NCBI RefSeq assembly: GCF_028502605.1
Contig: NC_079236.1
Coordinates: 434,001 to 498,000 of the forward strand
Source: Trichoderma breve
Lineage: Eukaryota; Ascomycota; Sordariomycetes; Hypocreales; Hypocreaceae
Direction of reading: 5' to 3'
DNA: 64,000 bases
Shown here: in pieces, positions 12,135 to 21,816 of the stretch
Numbering within the stretch: the first letter of the stretch is position 1
How the letters are laid out: each line of letters opens with the position of its first letter
The notes under the pieces: model-generated
Told to the model about the DNA's origin: nothing
Seen by the model: the letters and a program-made list of their open reading frames with translations, nothing else
Databases searched by the model: none
Program-made: the position numbers and the translations under genes

Positions 12135-12621
12135 ATGCAGCTCACCAGCCTCTTTACCGCTACTACCCTCTTCATGGCTTCCACTGCCACTTATGGTATG
12201 CTAACGATCTCCAAAATTGATTCACGAGATCATGTATTTAACTAGATATACAGTTTCCTGGGACACTGGTTATGATGATCCTTCTCGTCCCTTGGAAGAT
12301 GTGTCTTGCTCTGACGGCCCCAATGGCCTCATCACCAAATACCATTGGCAAACCCAGGGTCAAATCTCCAACTTTCCCTACATTGGTGGCGCCCAAGGCA
12401 TTACTTGGAACTCTCCGCAATGCGGAGCCTGTTATAAACTGGAGTATGGAGGTCGCAGTATCCATGTCTTGGCTATTGACGCCGCTTATAATGGCGGCTT
12501 TAACATCGCGCTGAAAGCCTTGAATGAGCTTACTGACGGCCATGCTATTGAGTGGGGTCATGTGGATGCTATAGTTACGCAGGTTCCTACAAAGGAGTGT
12601 GGATTGAATACCGTGGAATGA
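12135..12621 (+). CDS. Cerato-platanin family secreted protein
   Basis: Two exons, 12135-12195 and 12254-12621, give 142 residues. The 58-base intron (GTATGC...ATACAG) falls just after the signal peptide. A hydrophobic signal (MQLTSLFTATTLFMASTATYG) precedes VSWDTGYDD. The family core is clear: CSDGPNGLITKYHW, PYIGGAQGI, WNSPQCGACYKLEYGG, and a C-terminal ECGLNTVE. The four cysteines match the two conserved disulfides. Cerato-platanins (Sm1/Epl1 group in Trichoderma) are small secreted double-psi-beta-barrel proteins that bind chitin oligomers, form surface films and are sensed by plants. No coding neighbour shares its orientation nearby. Confidence 0.95.
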
Positions 12622-12914
12622 GGCATTGGAAGTTCAATAGTCTTTAGAATCACAAATGCTAGGGCTTATTATTCAGGGTGACATAGGAAATATGGAATTT
12701 CATAGTCTCATAGCTGGATAGTTGTATCTATTTACAAAATAGTCATTCAATGACTGTTGGGCCATGAGATAATAAACCTAAGATCTGTCTTAGCTATCTT
12801 GACTATTCTTGGTACATAAATCTCCCGTAGACTGGTTGGTTAGAAATTTGGACGAACAATCTAACCACAGAAGCCAGTTATCTGGATAGAGTGAGACTTC
12901 AAGAAGAAAGGATG

Positions 12915-13416
12915 TCTGTTGTCTTTGAAACGGTGACTGTACGGCCCGTTGTCGCGACTATAAGTGTTGGGTCGTGACAATAACTTCATTATAGCAAGTG
13001 CGCGATTCTGGTAAGCTATTTAAAGCACATCTCTCTAAACTACCCTCTGTTCATGCTTCACGACATCCTTCGGACAAGCCTCTACCATGCCAAACTTCTG
13101 GCCAGGTTTGAAAACGTGGCTGTTGGGCCATCTTTGCCCAGGGTAGCCATGTTGACGACAATTTCCGCACCAGCCTCTGGCGTAGAGCCGACGGAATTGA
13201 TTCGATCAACTGAGCAAGGTTGCCGAGGAGGATCCCAACCCGCAAAGCGTCTTTGCTTTGCTTCTGTCTACGATCTTTGGAGGCTTGTTCAGTGCCCACT
13301 ACGAGAAGGTGGACAATGAGCTTCTCGGTCTGGAGCTGGGCTCCGCTGCGGATTTGGATGCGGTGGTCGCCCGGGCCTCCAAGTGATGAATTTCTGTTGT
13401 CTTTGAAACGATGACT
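12915..13416 (+). repeat. 24-base direct repeats flanking a relic fragment
   Basis: TCTGTTGTCTTTGAAACG followed by GTGACT occurs at 12915-12938, and the same with ATGACT at 13393-13416: 23 of 24 bases match. The copies are 478 bases apart and bracket the decayed coding fragment at 13053-13386. They could mark a local duplication or the edges of an inserted block. Confidence 0.6.
13053..13386 (+). pseudogene. Decayed coding fragment, family not recognised
   Basis: Three coding-like runs follow one another in shifted frames: MPNFWPGLKTW, then IFAQGSHVDDNFRTSLWRRADGI, then QLSKVAEEDPNPQS continuing to LGLELGSAADLDAVVARASK and a TGA at 13384-13386. The codon use and the absence of stops in the last run (about 60 codons) look like a former gene. 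At least two frame changes separate the runs, and I see no splice sites that would join them. I cannot name the family. Confidence 0.5.
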
Positions 13417-13599
13417 TTACTCGAAGCATATGAGCATGTTATAAGATGTTATATAGCTCAAAATTATATATAAAGAGATGTTGGAAGGATATCACAATCA
13501 CGTGATAACATTTGCACGGATGCATTCCATATGTTCAAAGTTGTTTGCCTTGCCATGTCTTTGTTGGTTCACTCTTCACCGACGTTCCCATGCTCGAAA

Positions 13600-13992
13600 A
13601 TGGGGATCCAATTCTGCGGGCCATGTGGCAATACTCTCGACATCTCTTCGGCTTTAATTGTTCGGTGTGATTGTTGTGGATCCATGAACAAGAATAAGTT
13701 GATAGATCATCTTAACACTAGATCTGGATGAAATATTCACTAGTGCGCCCTAGATAACTTATTCGACGGCATTGTTACTGTTTCTTCGACTAACAATTTC
13801 CCTTCTGAGCTTCGGCAAAAACGAGAAACGACGCAGCAATTCCAGTATCCAGCACCTATAGATACTTGGGCTACGGCTGAGGAAACTTGTCGAAAGTGTG
13901 GTGCTAAAGAAGTGCGATATACGGCCCTTTAGTTGAGAAGTGCAGATGAAGGAACTAACTTGTTCTACTACTGTCCGGGATGCTCAGAGAGG
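13600..13992 (+). pseudogene. Relic of RNA polymerase I subunit A12.2-like (TFIIS-type zinc ribbon) protein
   Basis: The fragment opens MGIQFCGPCGNTLD, then RCDCCGSMNK, a first C-x2-C/C-x2-C zinc ribbon. After a gap with two in-frame stops (TGA at 13729 and a TAG near 13741) the same frame gives NNFPSELRQKRE, then CRKCGAKEVRYTAL, a TAG at 13930-13932, and LRSADEGTNLFYYCPGC. The RSADE acidic loop between C-x2-C pairs is the hallmark of the TFIIS/A12.2 C-terminal ribbon, and LRQKR plus the two-ribbon layout fit A12.2. The family usually has Q where the TAG stands, so the stop looks like CAG to TAG. The stop gap in the middle could be an intron with poor signals. The TAG makes it a likely pseudogene beside a functional copy elsewhere. 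Confidence 0.65.
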
Positions 13993-14093
13993 TGCGTGGG
14001 ATCATTTATATGCACGAATTCTCAGCGACTAGTGGGTATTGACAGAGTCGTAGATGGAACGAAGGCAACTGAGCAGCAGTCGTACAAGTACGT

Positions 14094-14313
14094 GGCCCGA
14101 CATTCACCGAGACCGAAGACTGCATCGTGAAGGCTGGTCGGATGCTTGGCTGGAAGTTCGTGAGGCCGTACTGATGTGGTGGTCGCATGGAAATCGTTAG
14201 CTGTCGAGACTTGGATGAAGAACACATGCGAAGGGGAGGTGAGTGGTGCTGCCGAAGATCAGTGGAAGGAAGCTGTCATGCTCCTCTTGTCCATTATAGT
14301 AAAAGTCATGTGA
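14094..14313 (+). pseudogene. Two short coding-like fragments, unrecognised
   Basis: Positions 14094-14174 read GPTFTETEDCIVKAGRMLGW then KFVRPY and a stop. Positions 14179-14313, in another frame, read VVAWKSLAVETWMKNTCEGE and on to VMLLLSIIVKVM and a stop. Both have protein-like composition and end cleanly, but neither has a start or a partner exon I can find. They may be pieces of one decayed gene. The family is unknown. Confidence 0.3.
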
Positions 14314-14392
14314 ACTCGAAATATACTGAGATCTTTCAGCTCCACATATTTCTTCTACATGCTGGATGTGTGGCTACCTATAGAAAGTAGTA

Positions 14393-14527
14393 TCACGGTA
14401 TCACAGTGGCCCTCCAGGCTCGCCCAGCAAGCGGATGCCCCATCAACTGCCGGATGATCTGGCAGTAGATATTCTCCAACGTGGTGACATCAGTAGCTAG
14501 AGCATAGAAGTCGTGAAATCTCTCTAC
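14393..14527 (-). pseudogene. Short coding-like fragment, unrecognised
   Basis: On the minus strand this reads VERFHDFYALATDVTTLENI, then IIRQLMGHPLAGRAWRATV and a TGA. Just upstream RLQVADKVDP reads in a different frame, so a frameshift near 14530 is likely. No intact start, and no family recognised. Confidence 0.35.
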
Positions 14528-14866
14528 GGGTCAACTTTGTCAGCGACCTGAATCTTGCAAATAACAGCGCATGTTATTAAAGATGATGTAGATGGAAATG
14601 GAGCTTTTCAGTCAAGTAGTAGTGTCGGCTTTGGAATTCGTCTATCACCACTAGGTATCTAGATACATGTATATGAGAGATGGATGCGCCGCCACCACTA
14701 CTATTTGCCTCTACACTTTCGTTACTTCATCTTGATTTGAGTTCCTACCTGTCTATGCGACTATCTAAGCGGGTGTTAGGAAAAAAACCGCAAAATAAAT
14801 ACATGCGTCCACTGGAGCAATAAGCGCACCGGTAAAAGGCAGAAATATTGCCACTTTCTGTACGTG

Positions 14867-17458
14867 CTACCTGAGGTTGCGTGCTGAATGTTTGAGAACT
14901 CTCGGTTTTTTTGATATCCGCTTGTCATCCTTCTTCTTCTGCCAGTATTGTTGAAGAAGAATATCAGAAAGGGAATTCTTGAAGGCACGTGTGCCAGGAT
15001 GCTCAGCTCCCAGCACTCTTATATGTACATCAAGTGCCTGCCGGTTTATCTGCTCAGCTTCTTTATACCGACCTTGCGCATAAAGAATCAAGCAGAGACA
15101 ATACATGCTCCTAAGTGTCTCCGGATGCTCGGCCCCCAATACTTCTACCCGTAGCTCGAATGTTTGCCGGATTATCTGCTCAGCTTCCTTGTAATGAGCT
15201 TGGTAATAAAGAGCCGTAGAGAGTCTGTACATGGTCGTAAGTGTAGTGGGGTGCTTAACACCTAGCACTTGTATAGCTAGATCAAGTAGCCGCCGGCTCA
15301 TCTGCTCAGACTCCATAAACTGGTCTTGTTGCAAGAGAACAAAAGAGAGGTGGGACATATTGTCAAGTGTGGACAAATGCTCGGCCCCTAATACTTCTAC
15401 CCGTAGCTCCAATGTCTGCCGGCTTATCTGCTCAGCTTCCTTATAACGACCTTGGGAATAAAGAGCTGAAGAGAGGGAATCCATACACTTCAGTGTGTCA
15501 GAATGCCTAAACCCGAGTTTTTTTATCAGTGATTCAAGGGCCTGCCGGCTTATCTGCTCAGCCTCCTTATAGTAGCCCTGTCCATCAAGAGCGCGAGAGA
15601 GAGTACACATAGTCGTAAGTGTCCCACAATGCTCAGCACCTAGCACTTCTCTTTGTAAATCAAGTGCCTGTCGGCACATCTGCGCAGCTTCTTCATAGTG
15701 TTCTCGTTTATTGAAAGCCACGGAGAGTCTCTGCATGGTACACAGTTTGCGAGGATGTTCAGTGCCCAGTACTTTATTCCGCAGCTCAAGCAGTCTCTTA
15801 CCTATCTGCTCAACTTCCGCATGCTTGTTTTCAGAGGCGGCAATCAACATGCTCGTTTCCACGACCTCAAGCGTACTGGGATGTTCTTCACCTAGTACTT
15901 CAATATGCAGATCAAGCGCCTGTTGATACATTTCTTTGGCATCCCTAGACTTTCTGAGAACGTAGAGGCCGTCCGCCGCCTTTTGTAAAATGGACGACAA
16001 AAGGACTTTGTCTACCACGTGATTCTGAAACTTTAACGCCATTGTCATGTGTGGTAAATATCTTGCCCATTTATCTTTATTCGAAAATAAAGGCAAAGGG
16101 ACTACTTCATTGAAGCACTGCATGACTGTTGTGATATTTGTCTGCAATTCCCCTTTATTCTCTCTTATCCAGTTTTGCATCACCAGACGGACAAGCCTGT
16201 GCATATCATATGCATCTCCACACTCTCGTTCGTTAATGAATCCGTATGCTTTCAGCATACCAATCGCGTCAAATGCATCTGATTCATCACTGGCTGGTGG
16301 GTGGAGATCTTTCGGAATGTCCTTTTCAGCAAGAAAGGACATAAATCGCAGGTAGCTCGCTGCAAGTGGATTATCTCTAGAAATGGCCTCGAATGATATC
16401 ATTCAAGTTGTGGCAACTGGATTTTGAGTGGTCTCGTAGCGTGTTCGATCGTCAAAGTTTTTGCTTAACAGCCTAATTAAGGCCTCGTCGCTGGAATGAC
16501 AATACTCAAGATATTGAGAAATCGCGATCCCAGTCTTTATCATGTATGCAGACGCTTGTTTAATAGCAAGCGGCAAATTGGCCAAAAACTCAAGCAAGCT
16601 CTCTAAGCTCTGCGCATCACTCATTTGCTGTGGACCTAAACCGTTCTGCAGCATATTGGTCGCTTCTGATTGACTCATCCCCGTAAGATGGACAATATTA
16701 TTTTTCCGGATGTCAAGCTTTTGGCTGACTTCGACATTTCGGGTTGTGAAGAGGATGGACCCTTTGAGGTTAAAGGGGAGGTAACCCCCCAAGGATGTGA
16801 CTTCGCTAGTTTCTCCGAATAGGGTCGCTTCGTCAGCGTTGTCGATGATCAGGAGCCAGTTATCAGAGCTTTGGCTTAATGCTGCTTTAACAAGTAGCTT
16901 GATGTCTGTTTCATCATCTTTATCAATTTGTATGTTCAGCTCCCGACCGATTTCATGGTAGGCATTCACGAAAGTGGTGGTATTAATAGCTGGAACCCAG
17001 AAGACATGACAATCTGGGCATCTGGCGCGGACGCGAAAGGCAGCTTCAAGGGCGATTTGGGTCTTTCCGACGCCGCCAAGTCCATTGATAACAGTCTGTT
17101 GGCAGTCATCTTTGTCTGCATTGGGAGGGATCATGTCGAGAAGTTGCTTCAGAATCGATTCACGGCCGACAAAGTCCTTGTTTCGGCCAAACGGAACGGT
17201 CCAACAAGGCGTCCTCGGTCGACCTTGGTGAGGGTAAGATGTTGGGCGGCTCTCCATGTGAGGTAGCGGACAGGCATAGTTGTTAGTGACATGGTGAAAC
17301 TGTTCTATGTTCATATTTTGATCTCCTTGATGTATATTGCTGTAGTCTCCCATTGTAGACCCGGTCAAAGTGGCACTGGAAGGCTGTGATCGCCCCGTCT
17401 GTCGCATGGGGTACATGTATGCCCATTGGCTTGTTGTATCATCGTAGCCATCAGCCAT
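14867..17458 (-). pseudogene. NLR-type protein (NB-ARC plus TPR repeats) interrupted by one in-frame TGA
   Basis: One continuous frame of 863 codons from the ATG at 17458 is broken only by TGA at 16403-16405 (codon 352). Upstream: a short N-terminus rich in G, N, Q and H (NIHQGDQNMNIEQFHHVTNN), then an NB-ARC ATPase with P-loop GLGGVGKTQIALE, Walker B NWLLIIDNAD, ILFTTRN and the GLPL-type LANLPLAIKQASAYM. Downstream: winged-helix-like RDNPLAASYLRFMSFLAEKD, a MHD-type DAYDMHRLVRLVMQ, then eight kinesin-light-chain TPRs of 42 residues, each opening near VLGxEHPxTL. The break falls in NPVATT-stop-MISFEAI, where related proteins carry a tryptophan or similar residue, so a TGG to TGA change is the simplest reading. 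Such proteins are fungal non-self-recognition NLRs. It could be a null allele, a readthrough gene or a base-call error; a second polypeptide starting at the ATG at 16402 is possible but lacks the ATPase. Confidence 0.8.
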
Positions 17459-18454
17459 GCTGGATTTTTCTTGAATAAGAATTAAGTAATGTAGCGATGT
17501 CTAGAATCGTGAGGTTATGATGACCTGAGCCCCGTTTGAGAAGATTCTGGATAATGGTATGATGTAAAAGAAGTCGTGCTTAGTAGGTAGTTAATCAAGG
17601 AAATTTGTCTCGCAGCTGGAATTAAGGCGTCTTTAAATGCTGAAGATAATTGTGACATAAATAGATTTTAGCAAGAATGAATGGGAGTTAAAAGTGAGAG
17701 TAGATGCATTCTCCCGACAGCCTGATGATACGGGGGCGGTTGTTTCTGTCTCACGACACCGAAGGTCGTCTACTGGTTGAGCGTTTACGCCGCGTTTCTT
17801 GTCCTACCTGTAGTGATCAGGTTTGCCGCTAGTACGACTGTACGACTGGGCATGATTGCTTACGAGGGGAAAGTTGTGGTTGGCGCCAGTAATGGTTCCC
17901 TCTGTGATCTTCTGTAGTACCAACATCACTCGGATTTATCAAAACAATTTCTATTATTAGCATGTAACACTTTCTTCGGTGAGCGAATACGCTTTAGTTC
18001 AGTAACCAACTCTCTTTCCTCTTGGCCCACTCATAGATTCAATCAGCATTTGCCCTGTTGGCGCCACGATATGACAGATCGTAACGTGCTCATAATTCAC
18101 TGTTCGTTAGAAAGTCATTCCTACTATGCGGATGGTCAACACTGTCACCAGAACGTCACAATCGTGTGATTTTGACTTCAATATCCTATTGAAAGTCTAA
18201 AATTCTGCTCTGGGCGCCCTTCCCATAGCTTAGGAAGGACTCTCCAAATGTGCCTCGTCATGTATAAAATAACGGTTTACGAACGCCAAAGCATACGCTA
18301 TCAATCCTTCATCATTGACAACCGCCGGCCGGGGCGTTGAAAAGAGCATCATATGCAAATTTACAGAGAACCTATTCACAACATATTACGTTGTAATAAA
18401 CGTATTTTAACTCTCACCTCTTCAAGACTTCTCACTGCAACGCTCTGCCGCAAA
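17459..18454. other. Intergenic: divergent NLR and HSP20 promoters
   Basis: The region serves the 5' ends of the NLR-type gene (left) and the small heat shock gene (right). AGGGG, a possible stress-response element, is at 17865-17869. I looked for heat shock elements (alternating GAA/TTC spaced by two) and found no convincing array. Confidence 0.45.
18263..18269 (+). promoter_or_regulatory. TATA box of small heat shock gene
   Basis: TATAAAA lies 192 bases upstream of the chosen ATG and is the best core-promoter match in the spacer. Confidence 0.55.
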
Positions 18455-19030
18455 ATGGCTTTCCCCCAGCGTCACTTTTACACCCCCGAGACATCCTTCA
18501 CTCCTCTCTTCCGCCTTCTTGATGATTTTGACAATTATTCTCGTCCGATTAATGCTCAGCAACAAGGCCGCCGCTCTGGTCTGATGCACTGGCAACCAAA
18601 ATTTGACATGCGCGAGACGAACTCTGCGTATGAGCTCCATGGCGAGCTGCCCGGCACGAGCAAAGAGAATGTGAACGTTGAATTCACCGATCCTCAAAAT
18701 ATGCTCATTAGCGGTAAAATTGAGAGGACATACACTTCTGGCACCCCACCTGCTGGAACCCTGGAGGGAATTGCATCGAGAGGCAAGATCGCCGAGGGCG
18801 GCGAGGGACAGGCCAAGACATCTTCCCGCGAAGCAACCGCCGAGGATGCGACTGAAGATACGGCCAAGTACTGGCTCACTGAGCGTAGTATTGGCGAATT
18901 CTCACGCAACTTCAGTTTCCCTACTCGTGTCAACCAAGAAAACGTAACAGCAAGTTTTAAAGACGGCATCCTCAACATTACTGTTCCCAAGGCTGCTAAA
19001 CACGAGTCACGCCGCATTACCGTCAACTAA
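18455..19030 (+). CDS. Small heat shock protein, Hsp20/alpha-crystallin family
   Basis: Intronless, 191 residues from the ATG at 18455 (MAFPQRHFYTPETSF, context CAAAATGG). An in-frame ATG at 18353 would add 34 residues without family character, so the later start is preferred. The alpha-crystallin domain begins at WQPKFDMRET with YELHGELPGTSKENVNVEF and closes with SIGEFSRNFSFPTRV, VTASFKDGILNITVPK. A hydrophilic linker with E, A, T and G between the two halves is usual for fungal Hsp30-type members. It is an ATP-independent holdase in the cytosol that keeps unfolding proteins soluble during heat or other stress. Confidence 0.93.
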   Translation: MAFPQRHFYTPETSFTPLFRLLDDFDNYSRPINAQQQGRRSGLMHWQPKFDMRETNSAYELHGELPGTSKENVNVEFTDPQNMLISGKIERTYTSGTPPAGTLEGIASRGKIAEGGEGQAKTSSREATAEDATEDTAKYWLTERSIGEFSRNFSFPTRVNQENVTASFKDGILNITVPKAAKHESRRITVN

Positions 19031-19104
19031 ATGAGGTTTACTAATGGAGGAATCAATTCCGAATTATTACGGCAATTCTAATCGCATTCTTCAGTTAAAA
19101 ACTA

Positions 19105-19105
<1 letters not shown>

Positions 19106-19135
<30 letters not shown>
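19106..19135 (+). repeat. Poly(A) tract of 30 bases
   Basis: An uninterrupted run of 30 A residues starts 76 bases after the HSP20 stop codon. It may be a simple homopolymer in the 3' UTR or the tail of a retro-inserted copy. The gene being intronless is compatible with but does not prove the latter. Confidence 0.9.
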
Positions 19136-19140
<5 letters not shown>

Positions 19141-19368
19141 GGAGTAGCTAATGAGTCTTAGTTTTTCGCTCGGGTCACAATTGTAATTACTTGAGTAGTT
19201 CATATTACCTACCTAAAAATTCTTCACCAAACAAAAATGTATCGACAATGTTTCACTTAGAAGAGTAAGCTCAAATAGAGATGACGACAATTATAACAAC
19301 TAATTCGACATTCTTCGATAAGGAAATAAATAGGGGAATAATAGCAGAGAGGACTGAAGTAATCCTGA

Positions 19369-19462
19369 AATTATTACCAATTATTAGCCCCTGTGATAAC
19401 CGCTATCCATGTGATGAGCAGCTTAAGCTATGAGCTTAATAGTACGACAATTGGTAATAATT
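19369..19462. repeat. 14-base perfect inverted repeat (hairpin or MITE-like)
   Basis: AATTATTACCAATT at 19369-19382 has its exact reverse complement at 19449-19462, separated by 66 bases. The interior contains the palindrome AGCTTAAGCT. No transposase and no clear target-site duplication are visible. Confidence 0.6.
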
Positions 19463-19580
19463 GCGTAGAGGCGCAGAGCCACTCGTACGAGTACAGCGTT
19501 CACGCCTTTTATGTCTGCACTGTAGCCTTCTAAGCAGTTAGATTAAACTATACAGGTATATTCACTAACTGCTACTAATA

Positions 19581-19620
19581 GTTCTGAGGAGTTAAACTTA
19601 GTTCTGAGGAGTTAAACTTA
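19581..19620 (+). repeat. Perfect tandem duplication of a 20-base unit
   Basis: GTTCTGAGGAGTTAAACTTA occurs twice head to tail with no mismatch, so the duplication is recent. It lies in the spacer between the HSP20 gene and the CoA-disulfide-reductase-like gene. Confidence 0.9.
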
Positions 19621-20039
19621 GACTTCAGTACTGTGACACACCCGAGTCTTGTGTGGTGGCTTCCGCCATCGCATGATGTAAAGCCACATTTACGCACAAG
19701 CTTAAATGCCGAGGAAAGCATATGACAACCCATCGAGTTCACGATGGGTGTTTGAACAGTATCGCGATAATAGCCGCCGTCGAAAATGACCCCATCACTG
19801 GTTATGGCGTAGAGACTAGCATCTGATTAAGTCTCTTCTGCACGGCAATCAGACCACCGTAGTCTTAACCACTTGTCCGGGATACGCATAGATAATGATG
19901 GACGCTTCGGTGTTTGGCGAAGGAATTAAAAGGAATAATGAATCCGAAGACCATTAGAGTGGCACAAATATTGATCTATCAACTTTCACTTACTCTCGAA
20001 TATTTCTCCTCGGGGTAATAGCTTTTGAAGTCTTTCATA

Positions 20040-21683
20040 ATGTCCAAAAAGGTGGTCATAGTCGGCGGTGTTGGCGGAGGCATGTCCGCTGCCACCCGCT
20101 TGCGTCGTCTGGACGAATCAGCAACCATTACCGTGTTTGAGAAAGGACCTTACGCTGGCTACGCAAACTGCGGTATACCTTATGCTCTGGGTAAGGTGAT
20201 CAAAGATGATGAATCTCTGATTTTGCACACACCAAAGTATTTCAAGGAATATTTCAACATCGATGTTCACCTCAACACCGAAGTTGTTGAGATTGACCGT
20301 ACAAACGAGCAAGTGTGCACATGAACCGTTGGAGAGGCTGAGGTTCGACGAGTCGGCTATGACAAGCTCATCCTTTCTCAAGGCGCTGAAGCTGTGCTTC
20401 CGCAGATCGTTGGAGCGGATCAGAGCCATGTGGTCACTCTACGGACCATCTCCGATCTACAAGCTATTCGATCTATCATGGTCGAACGATGCGTGAGGGA
20501 TGTTTGCATCATTGGAGGCGGATTCATCAGCCTTGAAGCGGCCGAAAATTTGAGAAAGATGAAGTTTGGAGTCTCAATTGTCGAACAATGGACCCATGTC
20601 TTGCCCTCAATAGATGCCGATATCGCGCAGTTTCTTCACACAGAACTGAAGCGCAATGGTGTGAAGTTATACCTGAATGATACTGCAAGAAGAATCGAAA
20701 CTTCTCATGTCGTCTTAGCCAGCAATGGAAGAGAAATCCCTGCCGAATTGGTCATTCTAGCTGTGGGAGTAAGGGCAAGAACATCACTGGCAAAGATGGC
20801 GGGTCTGGAAGTGGGAACACAAGGAGTCAAGGTTGAATCACACATGGAAACATCCGATGAAGACATCTACGCTGTAGGTGATATGGTTGAGACAAAACAT
20901 ATCATTCAACAGCAGCCAAAGGTAGTTGCTCTAGGGGGGCCAGCAAATCGACAAGGCCGACTCGCCGCAGATGATATAGCCGGCAGACCGGTGCACTATC
21001 GGGGCAACATTGGCACAATCATCTGTCAAGTCTTCGATTTAACGGTCGGTTTGGCTGGCCTGTCCGTCTCGGCGTTGCGTGACTTGGGACAGGAGCCGCT
21101 CTGGGTTACAGTGCATCCTCCACACCATGCTAGGTATTATCCCAACGCCCATCCAATCACGATCAAGACTGCGCTCGAAAAAGGCACAGGTCGTATTTTG
21201 GGGGTGCAGGCAGTGGGAATGACTGGCGTGGACAAGCGAATAGACGTACTGGCGACGGCGATGCAAGCCAGGATGACAGTCTTTGACCTGGAACATCTCG
21301 AACTGAGCTACGCACCGCCCTATGGCTCGGCTAAGGATCCTGTGAACATGGTCGGATTTGTTGGCTCGAACTTGCTTCGCGGGGACTATCAGATCGTACA
21401 CGCCGAAGACATCAACATCAAGAATCTTCATGCCTGGCAAGTCGTGGATGTTCGCTCCCCCGAGGAGTTTGCGAATGGCCACCTCCCGGGCGCAATCAAC
21501 CTACCAATTGCAACACTGCGCAATCAGAAATTGGAGCTTGATCAATCCATGCCGGTTCTTGTGTACTGCTATGTGGGCTACCGGGGATACTTGGCTTTCC
21601 GTATCCTCAGTCAGAGAGGATTCAGCGTAGTAAACCTTGATGGCGGACTGAAAACAGTAGTCGAGGGGGGAACCAGGCTTTGA
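20040..21683 (+). pseudogene. CoA-disulfide reductase / NADH oxidase-type flavoprotein fused to rhodanese, with one in-frame TGA
   Basis: An intronless frame of 547 codons runs from the ATG at 20040 (MSKKVVIVGG) to the stop at 21681-21683, broken only by TGA at 20322-20324 (codon 95). Motifs in order: FAD-binding VGGVGGGMSAATRLRR, active-site Cys in YANCGIPYALG, NAD(P)H-binding IIGGGFISLEAAE, second FAD motif DIYAVGDMVE, dimerisation domain, then a rhodanese domain (VVDVRSPEEFANGHLPGAINLP) with catalytic Cys in VYCYVGYRG. This fusion is common in bacteria, where it reduces CoA or related disulfides and handles sulfane sulfur. The break lies in the first FAD domain, between VCT and TVGEAEV, with frame and similarity continuing directly. 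No intron of workable size removes it. CGA to TGA or TGG to TGA would explain it. Confidence 0.8.
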
Positions 21684-21816
21684 GGGTTTGTTCTTGATGT
21701 TTTTAAATCTTAGTCATTCGGATGTATAGTATGTGAGGGTAACTCAACTGCTTTAATTATATATGTACTTTCCAACTATCTTATAACATTCGATCTTTTG
21801 AACATCGTGAAATATG

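Larger units (their letters stand above)
12622..14866. other. Relic zone between cerato-platanin and NLR genes
   Basis: 2.2 kb with no intact gene. It contains at least four stretches that read like protein-coding sequence in short runs but are broken by stops or frame changes (listed separately), plus a 24-base direct repeat. Between these the sequence is AT-rich spacer. Confidence 0.6.

Noticed and set aside
18101..18240. Heat shock element upstream of the HSP20 gene
   Set aside because: GAA and TTC triplets occur but not in the alternating two-base spacing needed; only the TATA box is supported.
18353..18454. Upstream ATG of the small heat shock gene
   Set aside because: The extra 34 residues show no family similarity; the ATG at 18455 has a better context and gives the usual N-terminus. 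A mitochondrial-type extension remains a remote possibility.
19106..19135. Poly(A) tract as proof of a retrotransposon
   Set aside because: No reverse transcriptase, target-site duplication or second feature supports it; listed only as a homopolymer.
20322..20324. TGA as a selenocysteine codon
   Set aside because: Fungi of this group are not known to make selenoproteins through a SECIS system, and the position is not the active-site cysteine.
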